The position numbers and the translations under genes were made by a program. Shown in pieces: positions 22,143 through 33,125 of a DNA stretch of 64,000 bases. Positions within the stretch are counted from its first letter, which is position 1; each line of letters opens with the position of its first letter. This DNA comes from Symsagittifera roscoffensis (lineage: Eukaryota; Xenacoelomorpha; Acoela; Convolutidae). The DNA is taken from contig NC_087065.1 in assembly GCF_963678635.1 (NCBI RefSeq), positions 2,170,001 to 2,234,000 on the forward strand. The letters are read 5' to 3'. The notes under the pieces are model-generated. The model had not been told where the DNA came from and did no database searches. It worked only from the letters and a program-made list of their open reading frames with translations.

Positions 22143-23068
22143 AATTTTGAAGTCAATCTTCATAATCATTTCAGGCGCTTAACAAAACTATTAATATACA
22201 ATAACGATTGATAAAAAGATCTCAGATCGTTTTCTTAAATTCTGCAGTCTTATATAAAACATGTTTGAAAAATATTTATTGAAAATCAAAACAAAAAGTA
22301 GCATGACAATAAATTGTTAGTAATCATAAAATCATCTGTTGTCCCAGCTTCATCACCTAAACATAACAGCAATCATAAGCTCACTAATGACATTAAAAAA
22401 CTAAATCTTTTTCTTAAATAAATTTAAACCATTTTAAAAACTTAAATTCACTTAATTTTAAAATCAGATCATCAAGGCTTATCCTTGGATCTTAATTAAT
22501 TTTTTATTTCACTAAATTTAAAACCTGATCATCAAGGCCTATCCTTGGATCAAAAAGAACAATTTTGTTCTCCCCCACCCACTTAGCAAGTATCTAACGC
22601 CCTCAAACGTCGATTCACTATCCAACCCTTCCAAAACACCCAAGACTAATAGAAATTTTTCAACAAAACTAACCATTCAAATTAGGATAAACAGTGAAGA
22701 ACTTCGGTGATTCATCCTTCACTTGAAACCTCCTCTTACCAGACCCAGGATAAATCTTAGGCTTAGTAAGTTTAAAATAGTATCTAACGAACTACTCGCG
22801 TTCTAATTATACCTGAACCTTGTGGAACGATTTACTATTCTCCAACCCTTGAACACAATCACTACCCCTAAGTAAGATTAAGTAAGTTAACACCTTAGCT
22901 TATACTAGCCACGAGAAAGTAAAAAATCATTCTTCGGAATCGATATACTTTTCTCTCCAACCCTGAACAAATAGACCCAGGTTAAGCTAACCAAAAAATC
23001 GTAAGGACTAACAGTTTAAGAAAGTAGACATCATCTAACAACTTTTTGCATCCCTCATCCTAAACCTT
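22143..23068 (+). other. Long leader of element B, copy 2
   Basis: Non-coding, with the paired stem-loops at 22467-22491 and 22527-22551 (the second has one T-to-C change in the loop). Nothing else is recognised. Confidence 0.6.
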
Positions 23069-23534
23069 ATGTCATTCAAAAATCTAGGAAAAAAACAAAC
23101 AATCGTTTTACACAACTGTGAAATAGATAACAAAAAATACGATCTTGTAATCACACCTCATACACAAACAGTTGAATATATTAGAACAAAACCACATACA
23201 ATAAAGAGAAAAATAATAAACAAACAGACAAATCACACGAAAAAGATTTTTAAAAAATAGAAACGCATTTTCAGAATCAGAAGCCAGCAATTTAGATGAA
23301 CTCTATAAACTAAAAGAATCAATTGATAAAAATTGTCCTATTCACGATCAATTATATTTTTCCGACCCAGAAACAACTTCAAATTCATCAAAAAGAGGAA
23401 AAAGAAGAATAAAAAAGCAATATAAACACAAACCAGTACACTTGTATAATTGGAATCAACCAATTAGACACATCGATAGTTATATATTAACAGTCATTAA
23501 ACGAAAAAATGAGCCACAGCCATACTCAAAGTGA
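23069..23534 (+). pseudogene. Lysine/arginine-rich ORF overlapping gag (element B accessory ORF)
   Basis: ATG at 23069 opens a 63-codon frame ending at 23260. From 23259 the neighbouring frame is open to a stop at 23532-23534, which overlaps the gag start (23509) by 26 nt. The second part contains a dense basic cluster (KRGKRRIKKQYKHK, about 23392-23433) after an acidic, Ser-rich stretch. Such clusters serve as nuclear-localisation or RNA-binding motifs in regulatory proteins of complex retroviruses. Whether the two frames form one protein through frameshift or splicing, or were separated by an indel, is unclear. No homologue is recognised. Confidence 0.5.
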
Positions 23535-24483
23535 CGATAGTCCAGATGACGAAGAGGTTTACCCCTTCCTCATAGATGCACCCGATAATAGAGGGCAGTA
23601 TGACTTTTGCAAGAATTTACTCCTAAATTTGTTTGAACCCGGAATCAGCCTATGCAAAGCAGAATTCTCAGATGTAAAAGTCAAAAGACAAATTATTGAA
23701 CATTATCTGAAAGATATATGTAATTTAACACAACAATATGGAATCTACACCATAGAATTCAGCACACCAAATCCGAATCACCGTAAATATGTAATTCAAA
23801 CAGACGATCTTGAATTAGAATTTTCAAAAGTATTCTTAGAATATAGTAAAAGCATACAATATCATAACTCACAAAGAGCAAACTCCATATTTACTAACGA
23901 AGTTTTTGCAATAATATATAGCTATATTTCAATATTAGAAAAAACAGAATTTCAAAGTATCTCACCAACTGAGACATCCAAACATACAAAAGTACGACAT
24001 GAAATCACATTATTTTCAACTTTTCTACATATAATAAAAGAAAATTTCACTAAAGACGAGGTTTCACAACACACAAAACATGACTTACAAAAAATTTTGG
24101 CATGGTTTATAATAGAATATTTCACACATAATATAGATTTAATTTCACAAGCAAGAAAAAATTTCAGACCTCAAAATCCAATTGATGATACTGCCATCAC
24201 AGAACAGTCAGACAACGTTTGGGACCCTGAATGGTCTCATCATGCATTTATAAAAATCCCACAATCAATCTCAAGTCAAGCAATAAGTACAATACCTTAT
24301 CAAAGAGATTATGTGAGAGTAGTACCACTGACCATTGATGCAACACCATTAAACTACAATACATTTTTACCTGATACGCGAAATAACGGTTTAAATTCGA
24401 CCGTCATACACAATGAAAACCTTAATGGAACTAGGAATCTTACACAACAAGATATCCAAACACCATCACACTTCATAAATTAA
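23509..24483 (+). CDS. Gag N-terminal part, element B (324 aa)
   Basis: ATG at 23509, 324 codons to TAA at 24481-24483. The N-terminus is acidic and His/Ser-rich, followed by a helical region of about 200 residues with no recognised domain, perhaps a matrix-like region. The frame stays open directly after the TAA and joins the ORF starting at 24631 in the same frame. Gag is therefore interrupted by a single in-frame stop. It could be a mutation or a readthrough site; the sequence cannot tell. Confidence 0.65.
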   Translation: MSHSHTQSDDSPDDEEVYPFLIDAPDNRGQYDFCKNLLLNLFEPGISLCKAEFSDVKVKRQIIEHYLKDICNLTQQYGIYTIEFSTPNPNHRKYVIQTDDLELEFSKVFLEYSKSIQYHNSQRANSIFTNEVFAIIYSYISILEKTEFQSISPTETSKHTKVRHEITLFSTFLHIIKENFTKDEVSQHTKHDLQKILAWFIIEYFTHNIDLISQARKNFRPQNPIDDTAITEQSDNVWDPEWSHHAFIKIPQSISSQAISTIPYQRDYVRVVPLTIDATPLNYNTFLPDTRNNGLNSTVIHNENLNGTRNLTQQDIQTPSHFIN

Positions 24484-26337
24484 GAAATCGTCCAAACAAC
24501 AACAACTACACAACAAAGTATTTCACCGATAAGTCCAAATTTAACAACACCAAAAAATACAAACACTTCACTGGCACAAGTAACCTTACAATCAACCGTT
24601 AAACCTTCGGTTGCTCCAAAATATTCACATATGGATTATCAAACATATAGACCTATGAATGTACCGTCAAAAACACGAAGAACGTTCACAAGAAACACTT
24701 TTGCAGAACACAATTATAATTACGCACATTCGTCAAAAACAAACTATCCCCCACAAAAAATTAATAATAATCATGTATGTTCTCATTATTGGGATAACCC
24801 AATGACAACAACCAACTCAGTAAATTTTCGAACTAATTCACATCCTCCACAGGATCGTAGTGAAAATTACCCATTCTTTCAACAAAATAAAAATAAAAAG
24901 CAAGCAGCTCATCATACGGATTACTTATCATCTGATGATAATTATTTACAACCAGATATTTTTGCACCGTATACCCAAGAATATTGCGGACAAAGAGCGC
25001 AAAAACCATATACATATAATAGATTTTTTTCTCCAAATCCAACAGATACACGAAATCAACAAGCAATACAAATGCCAAATCCAACTAATACACAATCTTT
25101 TCAACCAATTCAACCACAAAACCCAATGATTACACACTCGTATCAACCAACTCAAATGCAAAATGAAATACCACTCCCATATTACCTTCAACAACACGAA
25201 ATAACAAAAAATCAACTTTCAAATTTTTCACAAATGCCAAATGCCGCAGAATCACTACAAATGACAATGAATCCATACCTTATGGGTGGATCATCATTAA
25301 CATCAAATAAACCACTAATGGTATTCACAGGAACAGACCCTGAATATTCTGTAGAAGATTATTTAAATGCAGTAACAGCAAAATTAATTTTAAATATAGG
25401 ACCTGAACCAATTAATACACCACTACATCAAATTTGGATACATCGACGCACAGCGTTGATACAAACAACCTTAGATGGCGCAGCTCAAAAATGGTTTTCA
25501 GTATTACCTATAGAAATAAAATCAGACTGGAAAAGATTTACACAAGAATTTTCAAAAATGTTTGAATCCGAAAGAAATAAACAACACCAAAGAGTTTTAT
25601 GTAATGAAATTCGCAGATTACCAAATGAAACCATCAAACAATTAGCAGTACTTATCGAAACACTAGTACGGAAAGCATATTCACTTAATACACATGACTA
25701 TAAAAACACAAAAATGACAGAAATTTTAATGATGACTTTAACACCTCAATTAAGGAAAATAGCAATAAAAAAGAAAGCATCTCATCCTTCTTCAATTCGA
25801 GAGCCAGATTTAGATTTTCGAAAACTAGTAGACAAACTAGAGCAAGCAGAAATCACAATGAAACTTGAAGAAACAGAAAATCTAAAACTACAATATGTTA
25901 ATCGAATCGAAACAAACACTACACATATCAAAAACATACAGGAATCAGATACAGACCTAGTTGAAAAAATCACTGAAACACTAAATGTTTATGAAAAACA
26001 CGCAAATTTTAAAGGCAAACCATCTTTCAAAAAATGGTGTAATTATTGCCGACGTAGACAAAAACAACAAAATAACCAGAACAAACCTCAAAAGTATAAA
26101 GAACCAAACAAATCATTCTATCAATATATGAAGAAAGATCAAAATCTACCAAACAAAAATGTATACAGCAACAACAGTTCAGGAAAACCACTTCCGAACA
26201 ATACTAATTACACACGGAATCAATCACCATATAACTCAAGTTATAGAGGAAGATCACCAGAACGAAGAAATACACAGAATTCTTCACAAAATCATTATAA
26301 TCGACCAAATAGTAAATACAACACAATTTGTTTCTAG
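24484..26337 (+). CDS. Gag capsid and nucleocapsid-like part, element B, first copy
   Basis: Same frame as the upstream ORF. After an Asn/Gln/Pro/Tyr-rich low-complexity half comes a retrotransposon capsid-type domain (from FTGTDPEYSVEDYLNAV, about residue 235 of the 24631 ORF, through the WFSVLP and FSKMFESER blocks). A Lys/Arg/Asn/Gln-rich tail follows, with no CCHC zinc knuckle visible. The frame ends at TAG 26335. The RN-rich reading continues in the next frame (26159-26602) with SRNSSYNR-type repeats, so the basic tail may extend through a +1 shift. Capsid proteins package element RNA. Confidence 0.75.
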   Translation, partial: EIVQTTTTTQQSISPISPNLTTPKNTNTSLAQVTLQSTVKPSVAPKYSHMDYQTYRPMNVPSKTRRTFTRNTFAEHNYNYAHSSKTNYPPQKINNNHVCSHYWDNPMTTTNSVNFRTNSHPPQDRSENYPFFQQNKNKKQAAHHTDYLSSDDNYLQPDIFAPYTQEYCGQRAQKPYTYNRFFSPNPTDTRNQQAIQMPNPTNTQSFQPIQPQNPMITHSYQPTQMQNEIPLPYYLQQHEITKNQLSNFSQMPNAAESLQMTMNPYLMGGSSLTSNKPLMVFTGTDPEYSVEDYLNAVTAKLILNIGPEPINTPLHQIWIHRRTALIQTTLDGAAQKWFSVLPIEIKSDWKRFTQEFSKMFESERNKQHQRVLCNEIRRLPNETIKQLAVLIETLVRKAYSLNTHDYKNTKMTEILMMTLTPQLRKIAIKKKASHPSSIREPDLDFRKLVDKLEQAEITMKLEETENLKLQYVNRIETNTTHIKNIQESDTDLVEKITETLNVYEKHANFKGKPSFKKWCNYCRRRQKQQNNQNKPQKYKEPNKSFYQYMKKDQNLPNKNVYSNNSSGKPLPNNTNYTRNQSPYNSSYRGRSPERRNTQNSSQNHYNRPNSKYNTICF

Positions 26338-26642
26338 ATCCAATTCCCAATCAAACCCAAGAAATAAACAATATTCAAACAATCAATCACGAAACTCATC
26401 ATATAACAGAATTAGAAACTATTCAAATAATCGAAACAGAAGTTATTCGAACAATCGAAATCAAAATTACCCGAACAATCAATCAAGAAATAACTCATAT
26501 AACAGATCAAACTATCACAGATCAAATGATAATTATCAAAACAGATCACAAAACAATTCACAAAATCGAAATTCAAGTTATAATAATCGATATAGAAATT
26601 AATCTCAATCACCACATAGAAATAATAACCATTATAATAATT
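24997..26642. repeat. Tandem duplication 2, copy 1 (1646 bp, capsid region)
   Basis: Starts at GCGCAAAAACC and is repeated from 26643. It covers the end of the low-complexity region, the whole capsid-like domain and the basic tail. Identity with copy 2 is about 98% by eye. One in-frame 3-nt difference (ATGATGACT versus ATGACT near 25730/27375) preserves the frame. Confidence 0.92.
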
Positions 26643-28288
26643 GCGCAAAAACCTTAAACATATATTAGATTTTTTTCTCCAAATCCAACAGATACACGAA
26701 ATCAACAACCAATACAAATGCCAAATCCAACTAATACACAATTTTTTCAACCAATTCAACCACAAAACCCAATGATTACACACTCGTATCAACCAACTCA
26801 AATGCAAAATGAAATACCACTCCCATATTACCTTCAACAACACGAAATAACAAAAAATCAACTTTCAAATTTTTCACAAATGCCAAATGCCGCAGAATCA
26901 CTACAAATGACAATGAATCCAAACCTTATGGGTGGATCATCATTAACATCAAATAAACCACTAATGGTATTCACAGGAACAGACCCTGAATATTCTGTAG
27001 AAGATTATTTAAATGCAGTAACAGCAAGTTTAATTTTAAATATAGGACCTGAACCAATTAATACACCACTACATCAAATTTGGATACATCGACGCACAGC
27101 GTTGATACAAACAACCTTAGATGGCGCAGCTCAAAAATGGTTTTCAGTATTACCTATAGAAATAAAATCAGACTGGAAAAGATTTACACAAGAATTTTCA
27201 AAAATGTTTGACTCCGAAAGAAATAAACAACACCAAAGTGTTTTATGTAATGAAATTCGCAGATTACCAAATGAAACCATCAAACAATTAGCAGTACTTA
27301 TCGAAACACTAGTACGGAAAGCATATTCACTTAATACACATGACTATAAAAACACAAAAATGACAGAAATTTTAATGACTTTAACACCTCAATTAAGGAA
27401 AATAGCAATAAAAAAGAGAGCATCTCATCCTTCTTCAATTCGAGAGCCAGATTTAGATTTTCGAAAACTAGTAGACAAACTAGAGCAAGCGGAAATCACA
27501 ATGAAACTTGAAGAAACAGAAAATCTAAAACTACAATATGTTAATCGAATCGAAACAAACACTACACATATCAAAAACATACAGGAATCAGATACAGACC
27601 TAGTTGAAAAAATCACTGAAACACTAAATGTTTATGAAAAACACGCAAATTTTAAAGGCAGACCATCTTTCAAAAAATGGTGTAATTATTGCCGACGTAG
27701 ACAAAAACAACAAAATAACCAGAACAAACCTCAAAAGTATAAAGAACCAAACAAATCATTCTATCAATATATGAAGAAAGATCAAAATCTACCAAACAAA
27801 AATGTATACAGCAACAACAGTTCAGGAAAACCACTTCCGAACAATACTAATTACACAAGGAATCAATCACCATATAACTCAAGTTATAGAGGAAGATCAC
27901 CAGAACGAAGAAATACACAGAATTCTTCACAAAATCATTATAATCGACCAAATAGTAAATACAACACAATTTGTTTCTGGATCCAATTCCCAATCAAACA
28001 CAAGAAATAAACAATATTCAAACAATCAATCACGAAACTCATCATATAACAGAATTAGAAACTATTCAAATAATCGAAACAGAAGTTATTCGAACAATCG
28101 AAATCAAAATTACCCGAACAATCAATCAAGAAATAACTCATATAACAGATCAAACTATCACAGATCAAATGATAATTATCAAAACAGATCACAAAACAAT
28201 TCACAAAATCGAAATTCAAGTTATAATAATCGATATAGAAATTAATCTCAATCACCACATAGAAATAATAACCATTATAATAATTCTA
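26643..28288. repeat. Tandem duplication 2, copy 2
   Basis: Second copy of 24997-26642. At its left junction the GCGCAAAAACC start is fused to the end of the first copy. At its right end the sequence continues into the protease region. Confidence 0.92.
26718..28010 (+). CDS. Gag capsid domain, element B, duplicated copy
   Basis: 430 codons encoding a second copy of the capsid-like domain (FTGTDPEYSVEDYLNAV and following blocks) and the basic tail. Where the first copy has TAG at 26335, this copy has TGG and reads a few codons further. The RN-rich continuation in the next frame is again present (27802-28245). The duplicate is in a different frame from copy 1, so the two capsid copies are not simply fused. 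Confidence 0.72.
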   Translation: MPNPTNTQFFQPIQPQNPMITHSYQPTQMQNEIPLPYYLQQHEITKNQLSNFSQMPNAAESLQMTMNPNLMGGSSLTSNKPLMVFTGTDPEYSVEDYLNAVTASLILNIGPEPINTPLHQIWIHRRTALIQTTLDGAAQKWFSVLPIEIKSDWKRFTQEFSKMFDSERNKQHQSVLCNEIRRLPNETIKQLAVLIETLVRKAYSLNTHDYKNTKMTEILMTLTPQLRKIAIKKRASHPSSIREPDLDFRKLVDKLEQAEITMKLEETENLKLQYVNRIETNTTHIKNIQESDTDLVEKITETLNVYEKHANFKGRPSFKKWCNYCRRRQKQQNNQNKPQKYKEPNKSFYQYMKKDQNLPNKNVYSNNSSGKPLPNNTNYTRNQSPYNSSYRGRSPERRNTQNSSQNHYNRPNSKYNTICFWIQFPIKHKK

Positions 28289-29110
28289 AACATCGCTACA
28301 GAAGTAGTACACCCAAACATCAAAGACATATTAATCAAGTACAATCAAATGAAGAAACAACATCAGACCCCCCAGGTATTGATGACACAGGAAATAACGA
28401 ACTACAACTAAATCAAATAAACTGTGGATCATCAGACACAGAAAGTGATACAGAAAACACTATCTCCATAAATATGATAGCAGTCGAAACCGACTACGAA
28501 CCTATTATATATGAACAACTTTTTACATCACATATATACGAAAATCAATTGGAACTCCTTCACAATTATTATCGAACCCATCAATACTACACAAACTGCA
28601 CAAGAAGTGAACAAAATCAACACCGTAAACAAACCCAATGAAAATGACATAACAAAATGCTTAAATACAAATCACATTTACCAAAAATTTGGACAATACC
28701 ATTTCTTTTTAGAAAGTCCAAGAAACAAAGAATTTCAACCACCAGATCTTGAAATTGATTTTTTAATTGATTCAGGAGCAGAATCAAACATAATTAACAT
28801 TCCCACATGGAATGAAATCAAAACATTACACCCAAAATTAACGCCTCTTGCAACCTCTAGTAAACTAGCAACAGCACAAGGATCAACATTAGTAAATTAT
28901 GGAGAAATTCAATAATTCCTCCTCCCCACACGAACAATGGAGCAAAATAAAATTCTAAACGAACCATTTAAACAAATATTTCATATCACTGATATTAAAC
29001 ACAATATCATTGGCATACCATATATCTCGAAATATATACCAACAATCAACATCTTGAATAGTAAAATACTAATCAAAGATAAGTACACAAAAACAAAAAT
29101 ACAGCTCTAA
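28246..29110 (+). pseudogene. Gag-pol linker and aspartic protease, element B
   Basis: A Ser/Glu/Asp-rich linker is open from 28246. The ORF 28511-28915 carries the aspartic protease active site IDFLIDSGAES at about residue 80. The C-terminal half of the protease (NIIGIPYISKYI, about 29007-29045) lies downstream in another frame. The protease cuts the gag and pol precursors. Frame changes separate linker, active site and C-terminal half. Confidence 0.75.
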
Positions 29111-29365
29111 CATTTTTCAAAGATTAAATAAACAACCACCATTCTTTTCAAAATTTTATCCAATTTATAACCAACAATGGAAACACCTGAAACCACTATG
29201 AGGAAATATATATAATTTTGCAATAAAAAAAGTTCACCAATATGATAAAAATCAAAATAAACAACAACTCTTTATGTCAGTTTTGAATTTAAACCTATCC
29301 ATAAATTTTTCAAAATCACGATTTCATCTATAAAATATTTCAAAAATACAAATTCAGACATCATT
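29111..29365 (+). other. Protease-RT junction of element B, broken
   Basis: Stops occur in every frame. This is presumably the decayed linker between protease and RT. Nothing specific is recognised. Confidence 0.4.
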
Positions 29366-31018
29366 TTGCTACATGTGTATAACAATACACCGTATCAAGT
29401 AACATTACCCTTAGGACTTTTAGGATATTGCGAAACAAACGCTACAATATCACCTGTACATGAAAAAGCATACCGCGTAAATAATATACTCCAATTATTA
29501 GATATTTGTCAATCCACAATTCTTAACGAAGAACTATCCATAAATAATATAATAAGTAATGAAAAAAGAAATACAGATTATTTCACAAAAACCCCATATT
29601 TCAAACCTACATTCAACATAACCAACTATACAGAAGATCAACAGAAGTTTTTAACAATGTTTAACTTCCAACATTCACAAATAACACAAGACAAATTTGA
29701 TAAAATAGCCAAACAGCTAATAAAATTTTCATCAGTCTATGCAGCATCAAAATTTGATGTTGGAAAAATCAGTTCATCACTACATCTCCCGTTAAAACCC
29801 GACGCAGTTTTCAAAAAACAAAGAGCAAGTAAAGTACCAATTCATTTACGCGACAAAGTAAATAGATTACTCGATAATTTAGAACAAAACAAAATTATCT
29901 CACCGGTAAACAAAGACGAACAACCAAAAGGTAACACATTTATCAACCCTGTTATCATTCTAGCAAAAGGAGAATCATTAAAAATAGTTTTAGACGCTAG
30001 ATATCTCAATTCACTAATAGACGAATCAAAATGCAATTGGCCTATTGAACCAATACAAGTTATTTTAACAAAAATAAACGGAAAATACTTTACAACCGCA
30101 GATATGAATAGTGCATACAATCAAATGCCATTAGATGAACAATCACGACGTTTAACACAATTTGTTATTGGAAATCAACAATATGAATTCAACCGCCCAT
30201 TCTATGGAATATCCATAGGACCAGCAGCATTTTCAGCTTTTATGAGCAAAATTTTTAGACCACTAATACTTAAGAAAAACGCAATCACCTGTTTAGACGA
30301 TGTTTTTATGCAATCACAGACAAAAGAAGAAATGTTTACAGTTTTAGAACACTATCATAAAATACTTCAGAACGAAAATCTGAAGGCCGCCCCCGATAAA
30401 TCACACTTCTTTTTAACACGAGTTAAATTTTTAGGACATAATATAGAAAGAAAGACAATCACTCCATTAAAATCACGCATTGATGCTATTCAAAAACTTC
30501 AACCAACAACAAACAAAAAGAAAATCCAAGAATTCCTTGGAATGTTAAATTTCTTAAGCAAATACGTTTATAAAATGCAATTATATTTAAGACCATTCTA
30601 TAATATCCTCAGACAACAAAATAATTTTGAATGGAATACTGAACATCAAACACGATTTGAAGAAATTAAAAAACTTTTAACTGAACAATTTTCAAACACA
30701 ATTCCAGATCCAAATCAACCATTCTATGCAATGTGCGATGCTTCAAATTTTAGCATCGGCGCAGCATTACTACAATCACACAATGGTACAAATAAAATGA
30801 ACCTTATATCAGCAAATTCTCGATTATTCACTCAAGCAGAGCTACGACTCTCAACTTTAATGAGAGAATGTACAGCTATAATTTATACGCTTACAGAATA
30901 TGAATTTCTGATACTTGGATCAAAACATCCAACAGTTCTATTCACAGATCATAAACCAATCATTTTCTCTTTACACAAAAGTCAAATTCAAATCACCGAG
31001 TTTATAGATTTCATTTAG
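29366..31018 (+). CDS. Reverse transcriptase and most of RNase H, element B
   Basis: A 550-codon ORF. Residues about 150-345 are RT: VLDARYLN, FTTADMNSAYNQMPL (catalytic Asp), RPFYGISIGPAAF, then CLDDVFMQS, where the usual Tyr of the Y-x-D-D box is Cys (TGT) but both aspartates remain. The connection and a Ty3/gypsy-type RNase H follow (AMCDASNFSIGAAL, a catalytic Glu in the RECTAIIYTLTEYEF helix, and FTDHKPI). The ORF stops at 31016, shortly before the RNase H end; the WTAGKNLALPD motif follows in another frame at about 31050. It makes cDNA and removes the RNA template. Confidence 0.88.
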   Translation: MLHVYNNTPYQVTLPLGLLGYCETNATISPVHEKAYRVNNILQLLDICQSTILNEELSINNIISNEKRNTDYFTKTPYFKPTFNITNYTEDQQKFLTMFNFQHSQITQDKFDKIAKQLIKFSSVYAASKFDVGKISSSLHLPLKPDAVFKKQRASKVPIHLRDKVNRLLDNLEQNKIISPVNKDEQPKGNTFINPVIILAKGESLKIVLDARYLNSLIDESKCNWPIEPIQVILTKINGKYFTTADMNSAYNQMPLDEQSRRLTQFVIGNQQYEFNRPFYGISIGPAAFSAFMSKIFRPLILKKNAITCLDDVFMQSQTKEEMFTVLEHYHKILQNENLKAAPDKSHFFLTRVKFLGHNIERKTITPLKSRIDAIQKLQPTTNKKKIQEFLGMLNFLSKYVYKMQLYLRPFYNILRQQNNFEWNTEHQTRFEEIKKLLTEQFSNTIPDPNQPFYAMCDASNFSIGAALLQSHNGTNKMNLISANSRLFTQAELRLSTLMRECTAIIYTLTEYEFLILGSKHPTVLFTDHKPIIFSLHKSQIQITEFIDFI

Positions 31019-31435
31019 TTCTAATGAAATTTCCAAACTTACATATAGTTTGGACAGCAGGAAAGAATCTTGCATTACCAGATACGGTCGAAATACACCA
31101 CCTGAATTATTTACACGAAAAACTACAGTTGAAATACCCAAAAATATAAAATTTAACTTGGCAGAAAACGAAACATCACCCCGACTAGAATGCAAATATG
31201 CAGTAAAAACTGACATTGAACAATCACAGATAAATAACTTACAACACTTCCCACTTTACTTAGATTGCCAAAATAACCACTACGAAGTTGATCTACTTGG
31301 AACATCAACTTTCAAACCAATTCCATACTCACAATGGATAAAAATTAACACCCAACAAAAACGAGGAAAACAACACTCGCATAAAAAGACGTTTTTCCGT
31401 TAATTGAAAAAGAAAATTTAACTGATAAAATAAAT
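31019..31435 (+). pseudogene. RNase H C-terminus and linker to integrase, element B
   Basis: Right after the ORF end, another plus frame reads the conserved end of the RNase H (FPNLHIVW-TAGKNLALPD type). An open frame of 117 codons (31050-31403) covers the linker without a recognised motif. An indel near 31016 explains the split. Confidence 0.6.
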
Positions 31436-32734
31436 TTGTCAGGACCACAAACAAATGATTCAAAATACACAATAAACCAAGTTTTTGACCTCCATGACCC
31501 ACTTGACACAATTCCTTTATCTAAATTAGAAATTGAAAACATTTTTCTCCCCCCAACAGATAAAATTACAATTAATACCTTGAAACAATATCAAAATCTT
31601 GACCCAGTAATTAGACAACTAAAATCATGGCACAAATACAAAACTAAGCCCGTAAAAGCAGATACCACAATTTTAGGAAATAAAACACTCCTCCGATATT
31701 TTCGAAATTTTAATAATACAACAAATAATGAAAACACAGACCTTCTAGAATATCATTTAAATGATTCTATAGTTCCCTGTCGCCCTTTAAGTTTGATTCT
31801 CATAGCTTTTAATTTTTCACATTCACAAAACATTAAAGGACACTCTGGATCAGAGAAAACATATTCCAATTTCATACAAAATTTTTGTTTCCCAAATGCA
31901 CCAATTTGGATAAAAGTACTATGCAATGATTGTATAGTATGTCAGCTAAATAAACCTTATCCAAATCAAAAACAAATAGCACAAAAACAAGATTTTAAAG
32001 GACAAAGTTTGTATTTTAACCATCGTATTTCATTCGATACAAAAGGACCAATTTCACCATCATCTGAAGGAAACTCCTACATTATGGTAATTATTGACGC
32101 TTTTACACATTATGTAGCACTTAACACAGTACCACATTGTAACGCTTATTACGCTTACACAACACTTTATGAACACTGGATAGCCAAATTCGGATTACCC
32201 GAAATTTTAGTTACAGACAACGGTACAGAATTCATAAAAAATGAAATCATCACACTGTGTCATTTATATAACATTAAGCACAAACCGCGTACATCTCATC
32301 CACCTTGGACAAATGGTTTAGTCGAATATATGAACCGTTCACTACAAGAATATCTTAGATGTATCATAAATGGAAATGATACAAGATACACCGAATGGTC
32401 AGCAGATGTAAAATTATTTCCCTTATCATATAATTCACAAATTACGACAACTCTAGGAATGTCATCATATGAAATGGTTTTTAATCAAAAGCCACGTAAA
32501 CCAATTATGTTTACAGCAAACTCTCATAAAAATGCACAAGTTCATTGTCAACCGAATAAAGACTCAATTTGTTATAACCTATCTTTACACACACATGATG
32601 AAGATCATTTTCATCACCCACAAATCCTTAAATTAGCCTCCGGTACACACACCGAATGGATTTTAAATACAGATAAAACACAACGAAATTTACCAAAAAG
32701 TAACAAAAAAATTGTTACAAAGACAAAACATTAA
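31436..32734 (+). CDS. Integrase, element B, first copy
   Basis: 432 codons. The N-terminal zinc-binding region has the IKGHSGSEKT histidine and CNDCIVC cysteines at about residues 125-180. The catalytic core has SFDTKGP (Asp), VTDNGTEF (Asp) and NGLVEYMNRS (Glu), a complete D,D-E set with normal spacing. It integrates the cDNA. The end overlaps the next ORF (32712) in another frame. The duplicated copy at 39387-40265 has EGMN in place of EYMN. Confidence 0.88.
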   Translation: MSGPQTNDSKYTINQVFDLHDPLDTIPLSKLEIENIFLPPTDKITINTLKQYQNLDPVIRQLKSWHKYKTKPVKADTTILGNKTLLRYFRNFNNTTNNENTDLLEYHLNDSIVPCRPLSLILIAFNFSHSQNIKGHSGSEKTYSNFIQNFCFPNAPIWIKVLCNDCIVCQLNKPYPNQKQIAQKQDFKGQSLYFNHRISFDTKGPISPSSEGNSYIMVIIDAFTHYVALNTVPHCNAYYAYTTLYEHWIAKFGLPEILVTDNGTEFIKNEIITLCHLYNIKHKPRTSHPPWTNGLVEYMNRSLQEYLRCIINGNDTRYTEWSADVKLFPLSYNSQITTTLGMSSYEMVFNQKPRKPIMFTANSHKNAQVHCQPNKDSICYNLSLHTHDEDHFHHPQILKLASGTHTEWILNTDKTQRNLPKSNKKIVTKTKH

Positions 32735-33125
32735 CGAACAAATAAATTCACGCTTCACACCAGCCTCCGAATTAAAAATTGGAACATTTGTCTTAATACC
32801 AAATTTTAATACACAAAAAGGAATTTCTAAAAAACTACAACCCCTTCGTAAAGGACCATACCAAATAACTGCCAAACCCACTGACGTAACATATAAAATC
32901 ACCGATTCAGACCAAAAGGAAATTGTTCAACACAGAAACAATATATTGCCTTACTACCCGAAAGAATACGCACTACGCGAACTAACTCAATTATATTCTT
33001 TCACAGGTTTAAAAGTTATTCAAAATCACCCACATACGGAAAATGAAATAAATGAACAAAATGACATTCACCTTGAAAAACAAAATAAAAAATCAACTAC
33101 AACCAAAACAATACAAAAAAGCTAG
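32712..33125 (+). pseudogene. Integrase C-terminal (GPY/F-type) segment, element B
   Basis: 137-codon ORF with a SELKIGTFVLIPN and LRKGPYQIT motif, the typical small DNA-binding module at the C-terminus of gypsy-type integrases, then a lysine-rich tail. It is offset by a frame from the core ORF, probably through an indel in the A-rich stretch near 32690-32715. The same arrangement occurs in copy 2 (40355-40846). Confidence 0.75.

Larger units (their letters stand above)
18764..23554. repeat. Tandem duplication 1, copy 2 (4791 bp)
   Basis: Second copy of the unit 14178-18763. It continues past 23554 into the rest of element B gag, so it is the copy attached to the body of B. The extra 43 bp around 19062-19104 restore a BEL/Pao RNase H-like GASELAFSLC segment in context, which argues that this copy is the ancestral form. 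Confidence 0.92.

Noticed and set aside
24833-28411. Long open frames on both strands in the gag low-complexity regions
   Set aside because: The Asn/Gln/Ile-rich sequence is AT-biased and keeps alternative frames open by composition. Only the frames with capsid or protease motifs were kept.
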